Positions 52,457-60,838 of a stretch of DNA of 64,000 nt are shown piece after piece. A program made the translations under genes and the position numbers. Under the pieces are notes generated by a model. The model saw only the letters and a list, made by a program, of their open reading frames with translations. It was not told the origin of the DNA and made no database searches. Position 1 is the stretch's first letter. Each line of letters opens with the position of its first letter. Origin of the DNA: JACJVV01 sp047602755. GTDB taxonomy: Archaea; Nanobdellota; Nanobdellia; Woesearchaeales; JACJVV01. The stretch is from NCBI GenBank assembly GCA_047602755.1, contig JBLKOM010000003.1, forward strand, positions 168,785 to 232,784. The letters are read 5' to 3'.

Positions 52457-53191
52457 ATGGATAATAGTATTACTAAATGGTTTGGGGAGAATCTTGCAAA
52501 AATATTATCTGAGAAAATATACAAAGTATACAAAAAATTTAACAAAAAAGAATATATTTCTAAGATTAAGAAGAATTCTAAGAATTTATCATACACTCAA
52601 AGAATTGAGTTACATGCTGATAGCTTGAAAGAATTTTTACCTCATTCTTATTCTGAATCTGTTAAAATATTAATAAGCATCTTAGGGGATGAAAATCCTA
52701 ACGAAACAGGAATGTTTACAAACTATTATTGGATTATGCCTATAGGGAAATTTGTTGAAAAATATGGAATAAATGATTTTAATACATCTATAAAAGCAAT
52801 TGAAGAAATTACTAAACGTAATACTGGGGAATATGCTATTCGTCCTTTTATTCGGAAATATCCAAAGAAAACAATAAAAATACTGCAGAAATGGTCTAAA
52901 TCAAAAAATTTTCATTTACGAAGATTATCCTCAGAAGGGTCTAGGCCTAAACTACCATGGTCAACAAAACTTGACATTTTTATTGATAATCCAAAACCTG
53001 TTTTTAAGATATTAGAGAATTTGATAAAAGATGATGTGATGTTTGTAAAAAAATCAGTTGCAAATAATATTACAGATTATCTAAAAGTAAACAAAAGGGA
53101 TACAATTCTATTTATTAAAAAACATCAAAAATCAACCAATAAAAATACTCAATGGATATTAAAATATGCAACAAGAAAAATAAAGATATAA
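52457..53191 (+). CDS. AlkC/AlkD-like HEAT-repeat DNA alkylation repair protein
   Basis: 244 residues, helical throughout, in the style of the HEAT-repeat DNA glycosylases AlkC and AlkD that remove alkylated bases. 'HLRRLSSEGSRPKLPW' and 'DVMFVKKSVANNITDYLK' are the most telling blocks and match the AlkC-type signature. 'EYAIRPFIRKYPKKTIKILQKWSKS' fits an earlier repeat. A TATA box near 52424-52433 is about 28 bases before the ATG, suggesting a leaderless message. It is divergent from guaB and probably monocistronic. AlkC and AlkD cannot be told apart firmly by eye. Confidence 0.75.
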   Translation: MDNSITKWFGENLAKILSEKIYKVYKKFNKKEYISKIKKNSKNLSYTQRIELHADSLKEFLPHSYSESVKILISILGDENPNETGMFTNYYWIMPIGKFVEKYGINDFNTSIKAIEEITKRNTGEYAIRPFIRKYPKKTIKILQKWSKSKNFHLRRLSSEGSRPKLPWSTKLDIFIDNPKPVFKILENLIKDDVMFVKKSVANNITDYLKVNKRDTILFIKKHQKSTNKNTQWILKYATRKIKI

Positions 53192-53280
53192 TTTCTTTTA
53201 ATTATTAATTCATTGAATATATTGTAGTTCCTTATTTTATACTGAGAAGCTTTATAAATTTTGTAAAAATTTATTCTGAT

Positions 53281-53724
53281 ATGTTTAATATTTTATTGAT
53301 AATGATTTTATATGCATGCCATATTGGAATTGTTACTGTGCTACGTGGATTAAAAAACAATATTGCATCTGGTATTGATTTCTCATTGACTGGAGCTTTT
53401 TTAGCAGGATATTGGTTTGGATGGAAATGGGGACTAATAATTGGTTGCATATTTGCAATAACTAATAACATTGTTCAGATGGAATTTTATCCGTCAATGT
53501 TTATACTTATTCCGGCTACAGGATTACTTGGTATATGGGGTTCTTTTGTGGGTTTTATGGGACTACCAATACTATCTAGTGTTATTATAGGAGTAATTGT
53601 TTATGCAATCATAACTGATATCATTATGATGACGCTACTTGGAGAAAGAGATTTTGTTATGATGGGTGGTTTTTTCCTTGGGTCACTTTTAATTAATTGG
53701 ATATTCTTTGATTTGTTTTTTTAA
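53281..53724 (+). CDS. Membrane protein of unknown function (about five helices)
   Basis: 147 residues with about five membrane helices and many Gly ('LAGYWFGWKWGLIIGCIFAIT', 'ATGLLGIWGSFVGFMGLP', 'MMGGFFLGSLLINWIFF'). The size and topology resemble S-components of ECF transporters, but no substrate motif is recognised, so this is a weak comparison. A TATA box (53251-53260) sits about 25 bases before the ATG, giving a leaderless layout. It is convergent with the translation operon. Confidence 0.6.
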   Translation: MFNILLIMILYACHIGIVTVLRGLKNNIASGIDFSLTGAFLAGYWFGWKWGLIIGCIFAITNNIVQMEFYPSMFILIPATGLLGIWGSFVGFMGLPILSSVIIGVIVYAIITDIIMMTLLGERDFVMMGGFFLGSLLINWIFFDLFF

Positions 53725-53772
53725 TTAATAAAAATTTAAAGAGAATTAAAATAGACTATAACAGTAAATAAA

Positions 53773-53946
53773 TTAAAAAAGACCCTTTTCTTTGTACTCA
53801 TTTAATTTTGCTTTTCGACGATAATCACCAAATTTATCCTCTGGAGAATATTTTGCAGGTTTAGGTTCATAAGTATCACCAGAACACTTCTTACATTTTC
53901 TTTCTAAAGTATAAATACTGCATTTGGGACAGAATAAGATAGGCAT
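53773..53946 (-). CDS. nop10: Ribosome biogenesis protein Nop10
   Basis: 57 residues, too short for many gene finders. Nop10 is a subunit of the archaeal H/ACA RNP that guides pseudouridine formation in rRNA. The N-terminal zinc ribbon has C6, C9, C18 and C21 (FCPKCSIYTL...CKKCSG), and the conserved linear part is PAKYSPEDKFGDYRRKAK. It is the last gene of the L44e-S27e-aIF2alpha-Nop10 operon and begins right after the aIF2-alpha stop. The short C-terminal tail is basic. This gene order is an archaeal hallmark. Confidence 0.95.
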   Translation of the reverse strand: MPILFCPKCSIYTLERKCKKCSGDTYEPKPAKYSPEDKFGDYRRKAKLNEYKEKGLF

Positions 53947-53947
53947 T

Positions 53948-54718
53948 TTATTTCTTTTTAGTTATTCTTTGATAAGAAACAGTTGCATGATTCTCTTCAA
54001 GATAATCTATTATTTTTTGTTTAGCTGGATCAAGCACTTCTTCAGCTTCTTTATATGTAGCAGCCTTAATTCCAATATAATATTTCCCACCACCTAAATA
54101 TGATGTTTTTAGCTTTGGGTCAACGCCTGTAAATGCATTTTTAATTATCTGAACTCCATCATTTGCATAAGTTAAGATAGATAAGTGACTTTCAATTTCA
54201 ACTTCAGGAGGTTTAATTCTTTGTTTAATAACTTCTTCAAGTTGCTCAGAATTACTAATATCATAGTTAGAAACTTTTAAGTCTTCGTTGACAACATCAT
54301 TAAAAAAAGCAACAAGATCATCATAATCTTTTGATATTTTAGCAGATATTTCTGCAAAATATTTCTCAGTAGTTAGTTTACTGTTTTTAGCAACGTATTC
54401 TACTATTTTTTCTGCTTTTTGAAGTTGTTTAATATATTCGACTTTTTTCTTTTTTTGAGCTTCATTTACACGTCTAAGACTTAAATCAATGTGTCCACGT
54501 TCTAAGTTTATTCTAAGTACAACACACACTACTTTTTTTCCTTCTTTTACAAAATCACGAATATTTCGAATTCTACCTGGAGATATCTCTGAAATATGAA
54601 TCATTCCTCCTTTGCCAAATTCATCTAAACTTACAAATACAGAATTAGGTTGAACTTTTGTAATCGTACAAAGAACTAGTTCACCTTCCTCGGGAAAACC
54701 TGTTTTTCGAAACAGCAT
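53948..54718 (-). CDS. Translation initiation factor aIF2 subunit alpha
   Basis: 256 residues. The N-terminal S1 RNA-binding domain is clear ('GELVLCTITKVQPNSVFVSLDEFGKGGMIHISEISPGRIRNIRDFV'), followed by the helical middle domain and the C-terminal alpha/beta domain ('VEIESHLSILTYANDGVQIIKNAF', 'SYLGGGKYYIGIKAATYKEAE'). It works with the beta and gamma subunits to bring initiator tRNA to the ribosome. The ATG overlaps the S27e stop by one base (TAATG), and Nop10 follows directly. Length is normal for the family. Confidence 0.95.
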   Translation of the reverse strand: MLFRKTGFPEEGELVLCTITKVQPNSVFVSLDEFGKGGMIHISEISPGRIRNIRDFVKEGKKVVCVVLRINLERGHIDLSLRRVNEAQKKKKVEYIKQLQKAEKIVEYVAKNSKLTTEKYFAEISAKISKDYDDLVAFFNDVVNEDLKVSNYDISNSEQLEEVIKQRIKPPEVEIESHLSILTYANDGVQIIKNAFTGVDPKLKTSYLGGGKYYIGIKAATYKEAEEVLDPAKQKIIDYLEENHATVSYQRITKKK

Positions 54719-54897
54719 TACTCAAGAACCTCCAAAATGCGAACTTTTATGGTAGATTTGCCACCTGATGGCTTTGCTAATATTTTACCACAAACAAGAC
54801 AATGTACATCGGTAGAAGATTTACCAAAAATTACTTGTTCATTCTTGCATTTAGGACATCTTACTTTTACAAATTTTGAAATTGTTTCTCGTGCCAT
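54718..54897 (-). CDS. rps27e: Ribosomal protein eS27 (S27e)
   Basis: 59 residues. The zinc finger is C14-x2-C17...C33-x2-C36 (VRCPKCKNEQ, HCLVCGKIL), and the N-terminal 'SKFVKVRCPKC' and the 'FGKSSTDVHCLVCG' loop are diagnostic. It is part of the small ribosomal subunit in archaea and eukaryotes. It begins 2 bases after the L44e stop and overlaps the aIF2-alpha start by one base. Confidence 0.95.
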   Translation of the reverse strand: MARETISKFVKVRCPKCKNEQVIFGKSSTDVHCLVCGKILAKPSGGKSTIKVRILEVLE

Positions 54898-54899
54898 GT

Positions 54900-55211
54900 T
54901 TATACCAATTCAAGTTTTTTTGTTCTGATCCCGCCATTTTGGACAAATTGTTTTTTACAAGTTACACATTGATATCTCAGATCAGGTTTTTTACTTGCTT
55001 TTTTACCTGTCATTTTAAACTTTGTAACAGGAGGTTTACTACCATACTTGCCTAGATTACCTTTACCCTTACCAAATCCAGTACGCTTTTTAGCAAATTG
55101 TGCTAAAGGATGAGTTGAACCAGGGGTTCTTTTTTTAGCTTGTGTAACTTTATGTTCAGTATGTATTTTACATCTTGGACAATATCTTTTGATTGTTTTT
55201 GGAATTTTCAT
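54900..55211 (-). CDS. rpl44e: Ribosomal protein eL42 (L44e)
   Basis: 103 residues, basic, with two Cys pairs (CPRC at 11-14 and CVTC near the end) that bind zinc. 'IPKTIKRYCPRCKIHTEH' and 'LRYQCVTCKKQFVQNGGIRTKKLEL' are diagnostic. It sits near the E site of the large subunit. It is the first gene of the operon, with a TATA box at about 55257-55268 and a GGTGG motif shortly before the ATG, so this message has a short leader. Confidence 0.95.
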   Translation of the reverse strand: MKIPKTIKRYCPRCKIHTEHKVTQAKKRTPGSTHPLAQFAKKRTGFGKGKGNLGKYGSKPPVTKFKMTGKKASKKPDLRYQCVTCKKQFVQNGGIRTKKLELV

Positions 55212-55364
55212 TTGACCACCAATAAATTAATTAGATTATATTAAGAAATTATAAACTGTTTATAAAAGTTTCCAATTCTACTATAAATAAAAAAGATAAG
55301 AATTCGATAATAAATGATAATATATTAATGAATAGATATTTTATATATTTTTAGAAAAAATAGA
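55212..55364. other. Gap upstream of translation operon
   Basis: Contains the operon promoter (TATA-like tttataaa, about 55257-55268, minus strand) and otherwise plain AT-rich sequence up to the terminator of the S-layer gene. Confidence 0.5.
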
Positions 55365-55401
55365 AATAAAAAAAATTAAAAAATAAGGGTTTAAACCCTT
55401 A
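55365..55401 (-). terminator. Intrinsic-terminator-like hairpin after S-layer gene
   Basis: On the minus strand the palindrome taagggtttaaaccctta (55384-55401) is followed by a run of T (T6, then T8 after AA). Hairpin plus U-tract directly after a highly expressed gene is the classic terminator layout, less common in archaea. Confidence 0.65.
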
Positions 55402-55407
55402 GTTTAT

Positions 55408-57909
55408 TTATTCTTCGTCAGCGTCGTCAGCGTCGTCATCCATTTCAGGAGCAGCTGGAGCTTCTGGTTGTACTTCTACAGCCATTACTCTTGTTCCTGA
55501 AACAACAACTTCACTCTTACCTTCTAATTCTTCAGCATAATCATCATAACGAGCTAATATTTGAGCTGCGTTTCTGGTATCTGCTGCAGAATAACCTGCT
55601 ACAACAATAGCAACATTATTGCCATTTTCTACCATTTGGATTATACCTTGACCTTCAGGTACTGGGAAGTCTTCGAAACATGCTGGTCTACTATTAGGGA
55701 TTCCTAATAATGTAGCTGCTACAGTGTTAGCACATGGTCCACCAACAACAATTAAATTGTCAGCTGCAACATTTCTAACTTCTGTGTCAAGAACAGCTTT
55801 ACCAACTTCGATTCTTTGTACTTCTCCGTATGTTGCACCAGCTCCTACTGATGTAGTTTGTGCTGAAACATCTGAACCTGTAACATATACATTATATGAT
55901 ACTTGCTCAGAAGGTATAGTTACTGTTAAAGTATCAGCTTTATCAGAATCACGTTGATAAAGTTTAATACCATATCTTGTCATACCTTTTGAATCGTCGC
56001 TTCCTTCATCAGAGTTTCTACTCAATTCTGAGTTTGCAATATTAGCAAATCTTGTTATGTCTAATTCATCAGGTTCTGAAGAACTCATTCTTACTGAAAC
56101 ATTAAAGCTTTCATCAAGGCCTGAGTCAGTGTAGCTGTCGTCAATTGTAAACACTAAATTTAAGATGTTAGCATCGTCATTTAGTTCAATTGTTACACCA
56201 TGTCTTACAGTAATTATATTTGTCATATCAGGTACAGATAATGTGTAGTCATTACCATCACGACATACTTCGACAACATACTCTTCTCCACCAGCAGTTA
56301 ATGCTGATGTTGTTTCGTTACAAGTACCACTAGTTATTTCATTTAACCATCTTAATTTAGTTACTGAACCAGTAGCAATGTCTCTCACTTCAACTTCGCC
56401 TTTTGCATGATCATTGTCTGCTTTAATATTAGCTACTTCGAATACTCTTGTATTTGAAGTATCATCATTATCTCCATTTACAATGAACATATTGTCTTTA
56501 ACTAATGTGTCAGTTGCAGCTAAGATTAAATGCTTTCTTCTTGAACCAATTACTACTTCTTCTTCGATTCTATCATATTCAACTAAAGGCAAGGTGTATG
56601 AGATTCCTTCTTGGTTAGTAAAGTCAAGTCTATAAGCTCTTGCACTTGAAGGTCTTAATACTACTTCAGTTGTTGCAGGTTTTGTTAAACCAGCATATAC
56701 AATATCCCATGTTGGAGCAATCATTCCTTCTTTATCAGCAATGTAATCACTTATTTGTTCGCCTTCTGCTAAATAAATTGGATCATCTGCTCTTAATTCA
56801 AATGATAATGTATTCAAAACACCTGTTGAAGCATCTTTTGAAGCTGAGATTCCAACTGTTAAGTCATCGATTCTTTCATCGTTTACTTCTACTGATGTAT
56901 CAACTGCTGAATCACCGCTTAGAACCATTTTTTCAGCTCCAATATAGAAACTTAGTAAGTCAGTTTTACCAGCACCTGAACCGCCAGCAAGAATATCTCT
57001 TACACCAATAACAGTTCCGTCATTTAGAGTATATGTGTCTCCTTCTTCTAATGTATCAGTTATTTCTCCGTTAACCATTAATTTTGTTCTTGCATTGTCG
57101 CCTCTGTTTGCATCAGCAGCAGCAATAATCAATACTGAAACTTCGAAGTCTTGACCATCTACACTATATGTTTTAGTATCTCCAGCTTGTAATGTGTCTG
57201 TTAATGAACCAGTCATTAATGTTATTTCCATATCAGGATTTGCAGCATTTGATGTGTTTTTAGCACTAACAATTGTGAATCCAGTTCCTAACATATAGAT
57301 TTCTCTGTCTTGGAAATGTTTCCACTCATCATTTTCAATATCAGATTCTAAACCACTGATAAATTGAACATCATAAGTAAAGATTACATCTCCGCCATCA
57401 ACATATAAGAAATCACCTACTACTTCAACATCAGCTTCTCTGTTTAAATCATAAACAGCTTGTAAACCACTTGTTCCAAATCTTAATCTTTGATTTACTT
57501 CAGTTGTTCCTTTAGCAGTTCTCATATTTGTAGCTTTCAAAACTCCTAAATCATCTTCAGTCAATGTTGTTTTAATATCACTTAACATTTCAGTCATTGA
57601 AAGAACGTCTGAATTTGTTTGGAATTTATATACATCTCCAGTTAATGTTGTTGTTGTTGTTCCATCTACAGCTCTTTCGATTCTTGTAGAGTATTGCAAA
57701 CTTGTAGCAATATCGACAACTCCTAGAACATCATCTGTACTAGCACTTGCTCCTACGACAAGTAGTCCATGGAATTTTCCATCTCTTACAAAATTTTCGT
57801 AAGGATAGTCTCCTAGGTTAGTCGCAACAGCTCCAAATACAGTAGCACCTAGTAAGGTTAACCCTGTTCCTAAAGCCATTATGCGCTTTATTGTTTTTTT
57901 TATTTTCAT
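55408..57909 (-). CDS. S-layer protein, methanococcal type
   Basis: 833 residues. A signal peptide (1-28, ending FGAVA) precedes 'NLGDYPYENFVRDGKFHG' and 'VVGASASTDDVLGVVDIATSL', the N-terminal signature of methanococcal-type S-layer proteins. The C-terminal part 'NLIVVGGPCANTVAATLLG' and 'VAIVVAGYSAADTRNAAQIL' is the matching C-terminal domain. The protein is acidic and Thr/Asp-rich, ends in an Asp/Glu tail, and probably forms the cell's outer lattice. Codon use is less AT-rich than the neighbours, as expected for a highly expressed gene. A ribosome site GGAGGTG precedes the ATG within a small hairpin, and a long leader and a terminator frame the gene. Confidence 0.9.
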   Translation of the reverse strand: MKIKKTIKRIMALGTGLTLLGATVFGAVATNLGDYPYENFVRDGKFHGLLVVGASASTDDVLGVVDIATSLQYSTRIERAVDGTTTTTLTGDVYKFQTNSDVLSMTEMLSDIKTTLTEDDLGVLKATNMRTAKGTTEVNQRLRFGTSGLQAVYDLNREADVEVVGDFLYVDGGDVIFTYDVQFISGLESDIENDEWKHFQDREIYMLGTGFTIVSAKNTSNAANPDMEITLMTGSLTDTLQAGDTKTYSVDGQDFEVSVLIIAAADANRGDNARTKLMVNGEITDTLEEGDTYTLNDGTVIGVRDILAGGSGAGKTDLLSFYIGAEKMVLSGDSAVDTSVEVNDERIDDLTVGISASKDASTGVLNTLSFELRADDPIYLAEGEQISDYIADKEGMIAPTWDIVYAGLTKPATTEVVLRPSSARAYRLDFTNQEGISYTLPLVEYDRIEEEVVIGSRRKHLILAATDTLVKDNMFIVNGDNDDTSNTRVFEVANIKADNDHAKGEVEVRDIATGSVTKLRWLNEITSGTCNETTSALTAGGEEYVVEVCRDGNDYTLSVPDMTNIITVRHGVTIELNDDANILNLVFTIDDSYTDSGLDESFNVSVRMSSSEPDELDITRFANIANSELSRNSDEGSDDSKGMTRYGIKLYQRDSDKADTLTVTIPSEQVSYNVYVTGSDVSAQTTSVGAGATYGEVQRIEVGKAVLDTEVRNVAADNLIVVGGPCANTVAATLLGIPNSRPACFEDFPVPEGQGIIQMVENGNNVAIVVAGYSAADTRNAAQILARYDDYAEELEGKSEVVVSGTRVMAVEVQPEAPAAPEMDDDADDADEE

Positions 57910-58142
57910 TTAAACACCTCCAGTGTTTGTTTATCTGGCTATCATGCTCGTGCTTTGCACGACTTTGTCGTTATCAACATCCATTTCATATAAAAAGCTT
58001 GCGTATTTTTGTTGCCCTCATTTAATGACACATGGATACAACCCAAATGTTTTAATGATGCAACAAAATGCATTTTATGATATTTTGTTGATAGCGATTA
58101 AACATGCTATATGCTTGTTTCATATTTTTTAGTTTATAAACT
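57910..58142 (-). promoter_or_regulatory. Promoter and ~200-base structured leader of S-layer gene
   Basis: The TATA-like aagtttataaac lies at 58132-58142, putting the RNA start near 58110. The leader then has a 9-bp hairpin (58061-58069 with 58082-58090), a 5-bp hairpin (57949-57961), and a 6-bp hairpin (57912-57917 with 57923-57928) whose loop and stem contain the ribosome site. tatcaaca (57972-57979) can also pair with tgttgata (58086-58093), an alternative fold. Confidence 0.55.
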
Positions 58143-58381
58143 TTTCTGATATGAATTTAATGAGATATTAAGGTATGATTCTTAAGTATCTGAAATGGCT
58201 AAAATATGTATTATGAAGTATTAGTCACCTTATAGTAATTAATTATTTGTGAGGGGTTAATGACAAATTTGAGCTTTTTTTTGAATATAATCGACCACCA
58301 AATCATAAAAGAGATATATGAAATTTAAACACATATAGATATCAGGAAAACAATCTAAAAAAGACTAATATTAGACAGAAA
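58143..58381. other. Gap between S-layer promoter and lspA
   Basis: About 240 bases. Only a 22-codon plus-strand frame (ATG near 58260 after gaggggtta) is visible. I see no conserved gene or RNA here. Confidence 0.4.
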
Positions 58382-58822
58382 TCACTTTTTTTGATCGTAT
58401 AATACAATATTTATTAAAATCCATATAACACCAATACTTAATGCAGAATCAGCAATGTTAAAAGTAGGCCACCAACCAATGGCAATAAAATCTGTAACAG
58501 CACCATATAAAACTCGATCAATGAGATTACCAACAGCACCACCTAATATCAAACTAACTGGAAGCAAATCTCGATTTTCTATCGAAGGAAGATAATAGAT
58601 TATTACTCCAATAATTATTATTGAAATAAATGCTAAAAAATAAGGCATATCTTGGAGTATTCCAAAAGCAGCACCAGTATTTGTTACATATTTTATATGA
58701 AAAAACGTTGATATCTCAATATTTGGTTGATATAACCTAATAAAAGATTTTGATAATTGGTCAAGTATGACAATCAAGAGCCCAATTAGATAAACACAAC
58801 TTAATTTAATCTTAAAAAACAC
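58382..58822 (-). CDS. lspA: Signal peptidase II (lipoprotein signal peptidase)
   Basis: 146 residues from GTG 58822. Four membrane helices and the family blocks are clear: 'VILDQLSKSFI', 'VTNTGAAFGIL', 'LGGAVGNLIDRVLYGAVTDFI' with the first catalytic Asp, and 'FNIADSALSIGV' with the second. It cleaves lipoprotein signal peptides before the lipid-modified Cys in the membrane. I prefer GTG 58822 over ATG 58861, since the GTG start gives the usual short cytoplasmic end and AGGTGG lies just upstream; the ATG would overlap the previous gene by 38 bases. Canonical lspA is rare in archaea, so bacterial acquisition is likely. Confidence 0.9.
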   Translation of the reverse strand: MFFKIKLSCVYLIGLLIVILDQLSKSFIRLYQPNIEISTFFHIKYVTNTGAAFGILQDMPYFLAFISIIIIGVIIYYLPSIENRDLLPVSLILGGAVGNLIDRVLYGAVTDFIAIGWWPTFNIADSALSIGVIWILINIVLYDQKK

Positions 58823-58823
58823 A

Positions 58824-59288
58824 TTACCACCTAATGGTTTCTTCCTTTTTTTGTGAATCATTAGCTATTTTTTCTATATTTGATAAACGATTATTGATAG
58901 ATTCAAGGACTGTTCGAATAGCATCAACTTTAACATTTACTAGTTGAATATCTTTTTCTAATGAAGCTAATTTATCTGAATTATTTATAGGAATAGATTG
59001 AGCATGTACATTATTAGCATTTTGTTGTGATGACTGCTGAAATTGAGCAGAGGGATTGAAAGGAGCTTGAGACTCTCGCATTGAATTTAAATCATTAAAT
59101 GAATCTGGAGTTCCTGGATTTGATTTGAAAGGATCAAAAGAATCAGATGAGGATGAAGGAGAAGTATTTGCAATATCACCATCAACTGGAAGACCCATAT
59201 GAGGTACATCTTTAGATTTAGATGAATCATCAAAAGAACCAAAATCAGAAAAATCATCCTCTTTTTTCTTGAAAAAATCAAAAGCCAT
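58824..59288 (-). CDS. Disordered protein with C-terminal coiled coil
   Basis: 154 residues. The N-terminal ~100 are low complexity, rich in Ser, Asp, Gln, Asn and Phe ('DDFSDFGSFDDSSK', 'SSQQNANNVHAQS'). The last ~50 form a coiled coil ('KLASLEKDIQLVNVKVDAIRTVLESINNRLSNIEK'). No membrane helix. It is a type often seen in Woesearchaeota/Pacearchaeota, without known function. A TATA box (about 59309-59320) fits a leaderless start. Its stop codon nearly touches the lspA start (TAATGTG), so the two are co-transcribed. Confidence 0.7.
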   Translation of the reverse strand: MAFDFFKKKEDDFSDFGSFDDSSKSKDVPHMGLPVDGDIANTSPSSSSDSFDPFKSNPGTPDSFNDLNSMRESQAPFNPSAQFQQSSQQNANNVHAQSIPINNSDKLASLEKDIQLVNVKVDAIRTVLESINNRLSNIEKIANDSQKKEETIRW

Positions 59289-59340
59289 AATTTAATGTAT
59301 AAATAGTAATTATATAAATCTTTTGAAATAAACAGAAAAA

Positions 59341-59553
59341 TTACCAATCTTTATGATTTGCTGTTTTTTTATATGTCTTCTCACGTGGTTCTTTCTTCTT
59401 ACCAGCCATCATCTCTTTTTTCCTTCGTGATTTATAAGTTGATTCACAAGAATTTGCTATCCAGCAACTAGGGCATGCTGGAATTTGTTTAAATTTCTCA
59501 CCATAGCATTCATCATCCACATACTTAACCATTTTTACTTTAGCTTTTTCCAT
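59341..59553 (-). CDS. Small basic Cys-containing protein
   Basis: 70 residues with four Cys ('ECYGEKFKQIPACPSCWIANSCEST') that could bind one zinc ion, then a Lys/Arg-rich tail with many basic residues ('SRRKKEMMAGKKKEPREKTYKK'), which suits binding to nucleic acid. No family is recognised. A TATA-like box (about 59578-59590) is about 28 bases before the ATG. It lies between the coiled-coil gene and the DUF1385 gene on the same strand. Confidence 0.6.
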   Translation of the reverse strand: MEKAKVKMVKYVDDECYGEKFKQIPACPSCWIANSCESTYKSRRKKEMMAGKKKEPREKTYKKTANHKDW

Positions 59554-59699
59554 TATAAATATCGCTAAGAAAGACTTCTATAAAAAGCTTGCTAAAGAAT
59601 ACTCAAAATAACAATAACAAAGTAGAATAATAATTATAATTTAATGAAATTTTTAAAAATATGAAAAAAATAAGATTGCTTGATTTATTGCTTGATTTA
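59554..59699. other. Short gap before DUF1385 gene end
   Basis: About 146 bases of AT-rich sequence with a promoter for the small Cys protein. A near-duplicate ttgcttgattta / ttacttgatttta phrase near 59680-59710 marks the end of the DUF1385 frame. Nothing else seen. Confidence 0.4.
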
Positions 59700-60599
59700 T
59701 TACTTGATTTTATTTAAAGCAGCTATAGCAACTTCGATTTGTTTTGTATCTGGTTGCTTTGTTGTTAATTTTTGAAGCCACATACCTGGAACTGACATTA
59801 AATAAAGAATTGGGTTTTTAGGATATTTTCCTGCTAATTTTAATATTTCATATGATACACCCATTACTATAGGTAAAACCAATACACGTAATAATGCAAG
59901 ATATATCTTTTGTAAAGTAAAACTTAAATCATAAAATCCAGGGAATACATAGATGAAAAATAAAGGTAATAAACTAAATATGACTATACTAATCACAATT
60001 GTAATCATTACAAAAGATGAACCACATCTTGGATGAATTGTTGAGAAACTTTTACAATTTTTAGGAGTTACTTTTTTTTTAGATTCATAACAGTGAACAA
60101 CCATATGTTCTGCACCATGATATTGAAATACACGTTTTATATCATTCATCATTCCAATTATCAAAACATATGCTACAAAAAAAATAACTTTAATAACTGC
60201 ATCAATCAAATTGAATATAATAGGGTTTACGTCTTCTTTTACACCTGTAAGAACAGTTAAAATATAGGGTAAAATAATGAATATGCCTACAGTAAAAAGC
60301 AATGAAGTAAATATTACCCAGAATAATTCCATAGAAGATAGTTTTTCTTCTTTTTCATCAGTTGCAACATTACTACTATATATTAATGTCTTCATTCCAA
60401 TCGAGAGCATTTCATACATAGCATACATACCTCTAAAAAAAGAAAGTTTGAAAAAAGAAAGAAAACCTTGGCGATAATCTTTTATTTTATGTTTTGTAGT
60501 TATTATTTTACCTTTAGGATTGCGAACCGCTACAGAATACATATTTTTCTTTCGAAGCATTACTCCTTCAATTACTGCCTGTCCACCTATTGATTCCAT
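59700..60599 (-). CDS. DUF1385 (YqhQ-like) membrane protein
   Basis: 299 residues with about four to five membrane helices. The family start 'GGQAVIEGVMLRKKNMYSVAVRNPKGKI' is diagnostic, as are 'VFQYHGAEHMVVHCYE' and 'IHPRCGSSFVM'. The conserved His, Cys and Glu suggest a metal site, but the role is not established. A TATA box (60627-60636) lies about 30 bases before the ATG, so it is probably leaderless and monocistronic. Length is normal for the family. Confidence 0.85.
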   Translation of the reverse strand: MESIGGQAVIEGVMLRKKNMYSVAVRNPKGKIITTKHKIKDYRQGFLSFFKLSFFRGMYAMYEMLSIGMKTLIYSSNVATDEKEEKLSSMELFWVIFTSLLFTVGIFIILPYILTVLTGVKEDVNPIIFNLIDAVIKVIFFVAYVLIIGMMNDIKRVFQYHGAEHMVVHCYESKKKVTPKNCKSFSTIHPRCGSSFVMITIVISIVIFSLLPLFFIYVFPGFYDLSFTLQKIYLALLRVLVLPIVMGVSYEILKLAGKYPKNPILYLMSVPGMWLQKLTTKQPDTKQIEVAIAALNKIK

Positions 60600-60688
60600 T
60601 TTAATTGGTATATTAATAACTAATTAGTATATAAACATAATGAATGTTTCTTAGTATTATATAAAAAAGAGAATAAAAAGAAAAAAAA

Positions 60689-60838
60689 TTATGCTTTCCC
60701 AAGAATTCTCCAAGCTTCAATTCCTGAAGGAGCTTTTGCAACTGCAAATCTTCTTCCATTTTTTACTTCAATTCTATATTCGCTTGTTGTGAATTTTGTT
60801 TTTCCTTTAACATCAAAAAATGCTAATTCATCTGCCAT
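60689..60838 (-). CDS. Small conserved protein, zinc-less DUF5679-like
   Basis: 49 residues. The C-terminal 'YRIEVKNGRRFAVAKAPSGIEAWRILGKA' resembles by eye the zinc-ribbon DUF5679-like proteins of archaea ('...KNGR...GxxPxCGxxxxRI'), but the Cys pairs are absent, replaced by 'KTKFTT' and 'PSGIEAW'. It is therefore a probable Cys-free relative. A strong Shine-Dalgarno motif GGAGG lies 8 bases before the ATG, and a TATA box (60903-60916) gives a ~50-base leader, unlike many neighbours. Too short for many gene finders, but start, ribosome site and promoter are good. Confidence 0.7.
   Translation of the reverse strand: MADELAFFDVKGKTKFTTSEYRIEVKNGRRFAVAKAPSGIEAWRILGKA

Noticed and set aside
57923..58132. 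69-codon plus-strand frame in the S-layer leader
   Set aside because: Overlaps the promoter and hairpins on the other strand, has no ribosome site, and shows no family pattern.
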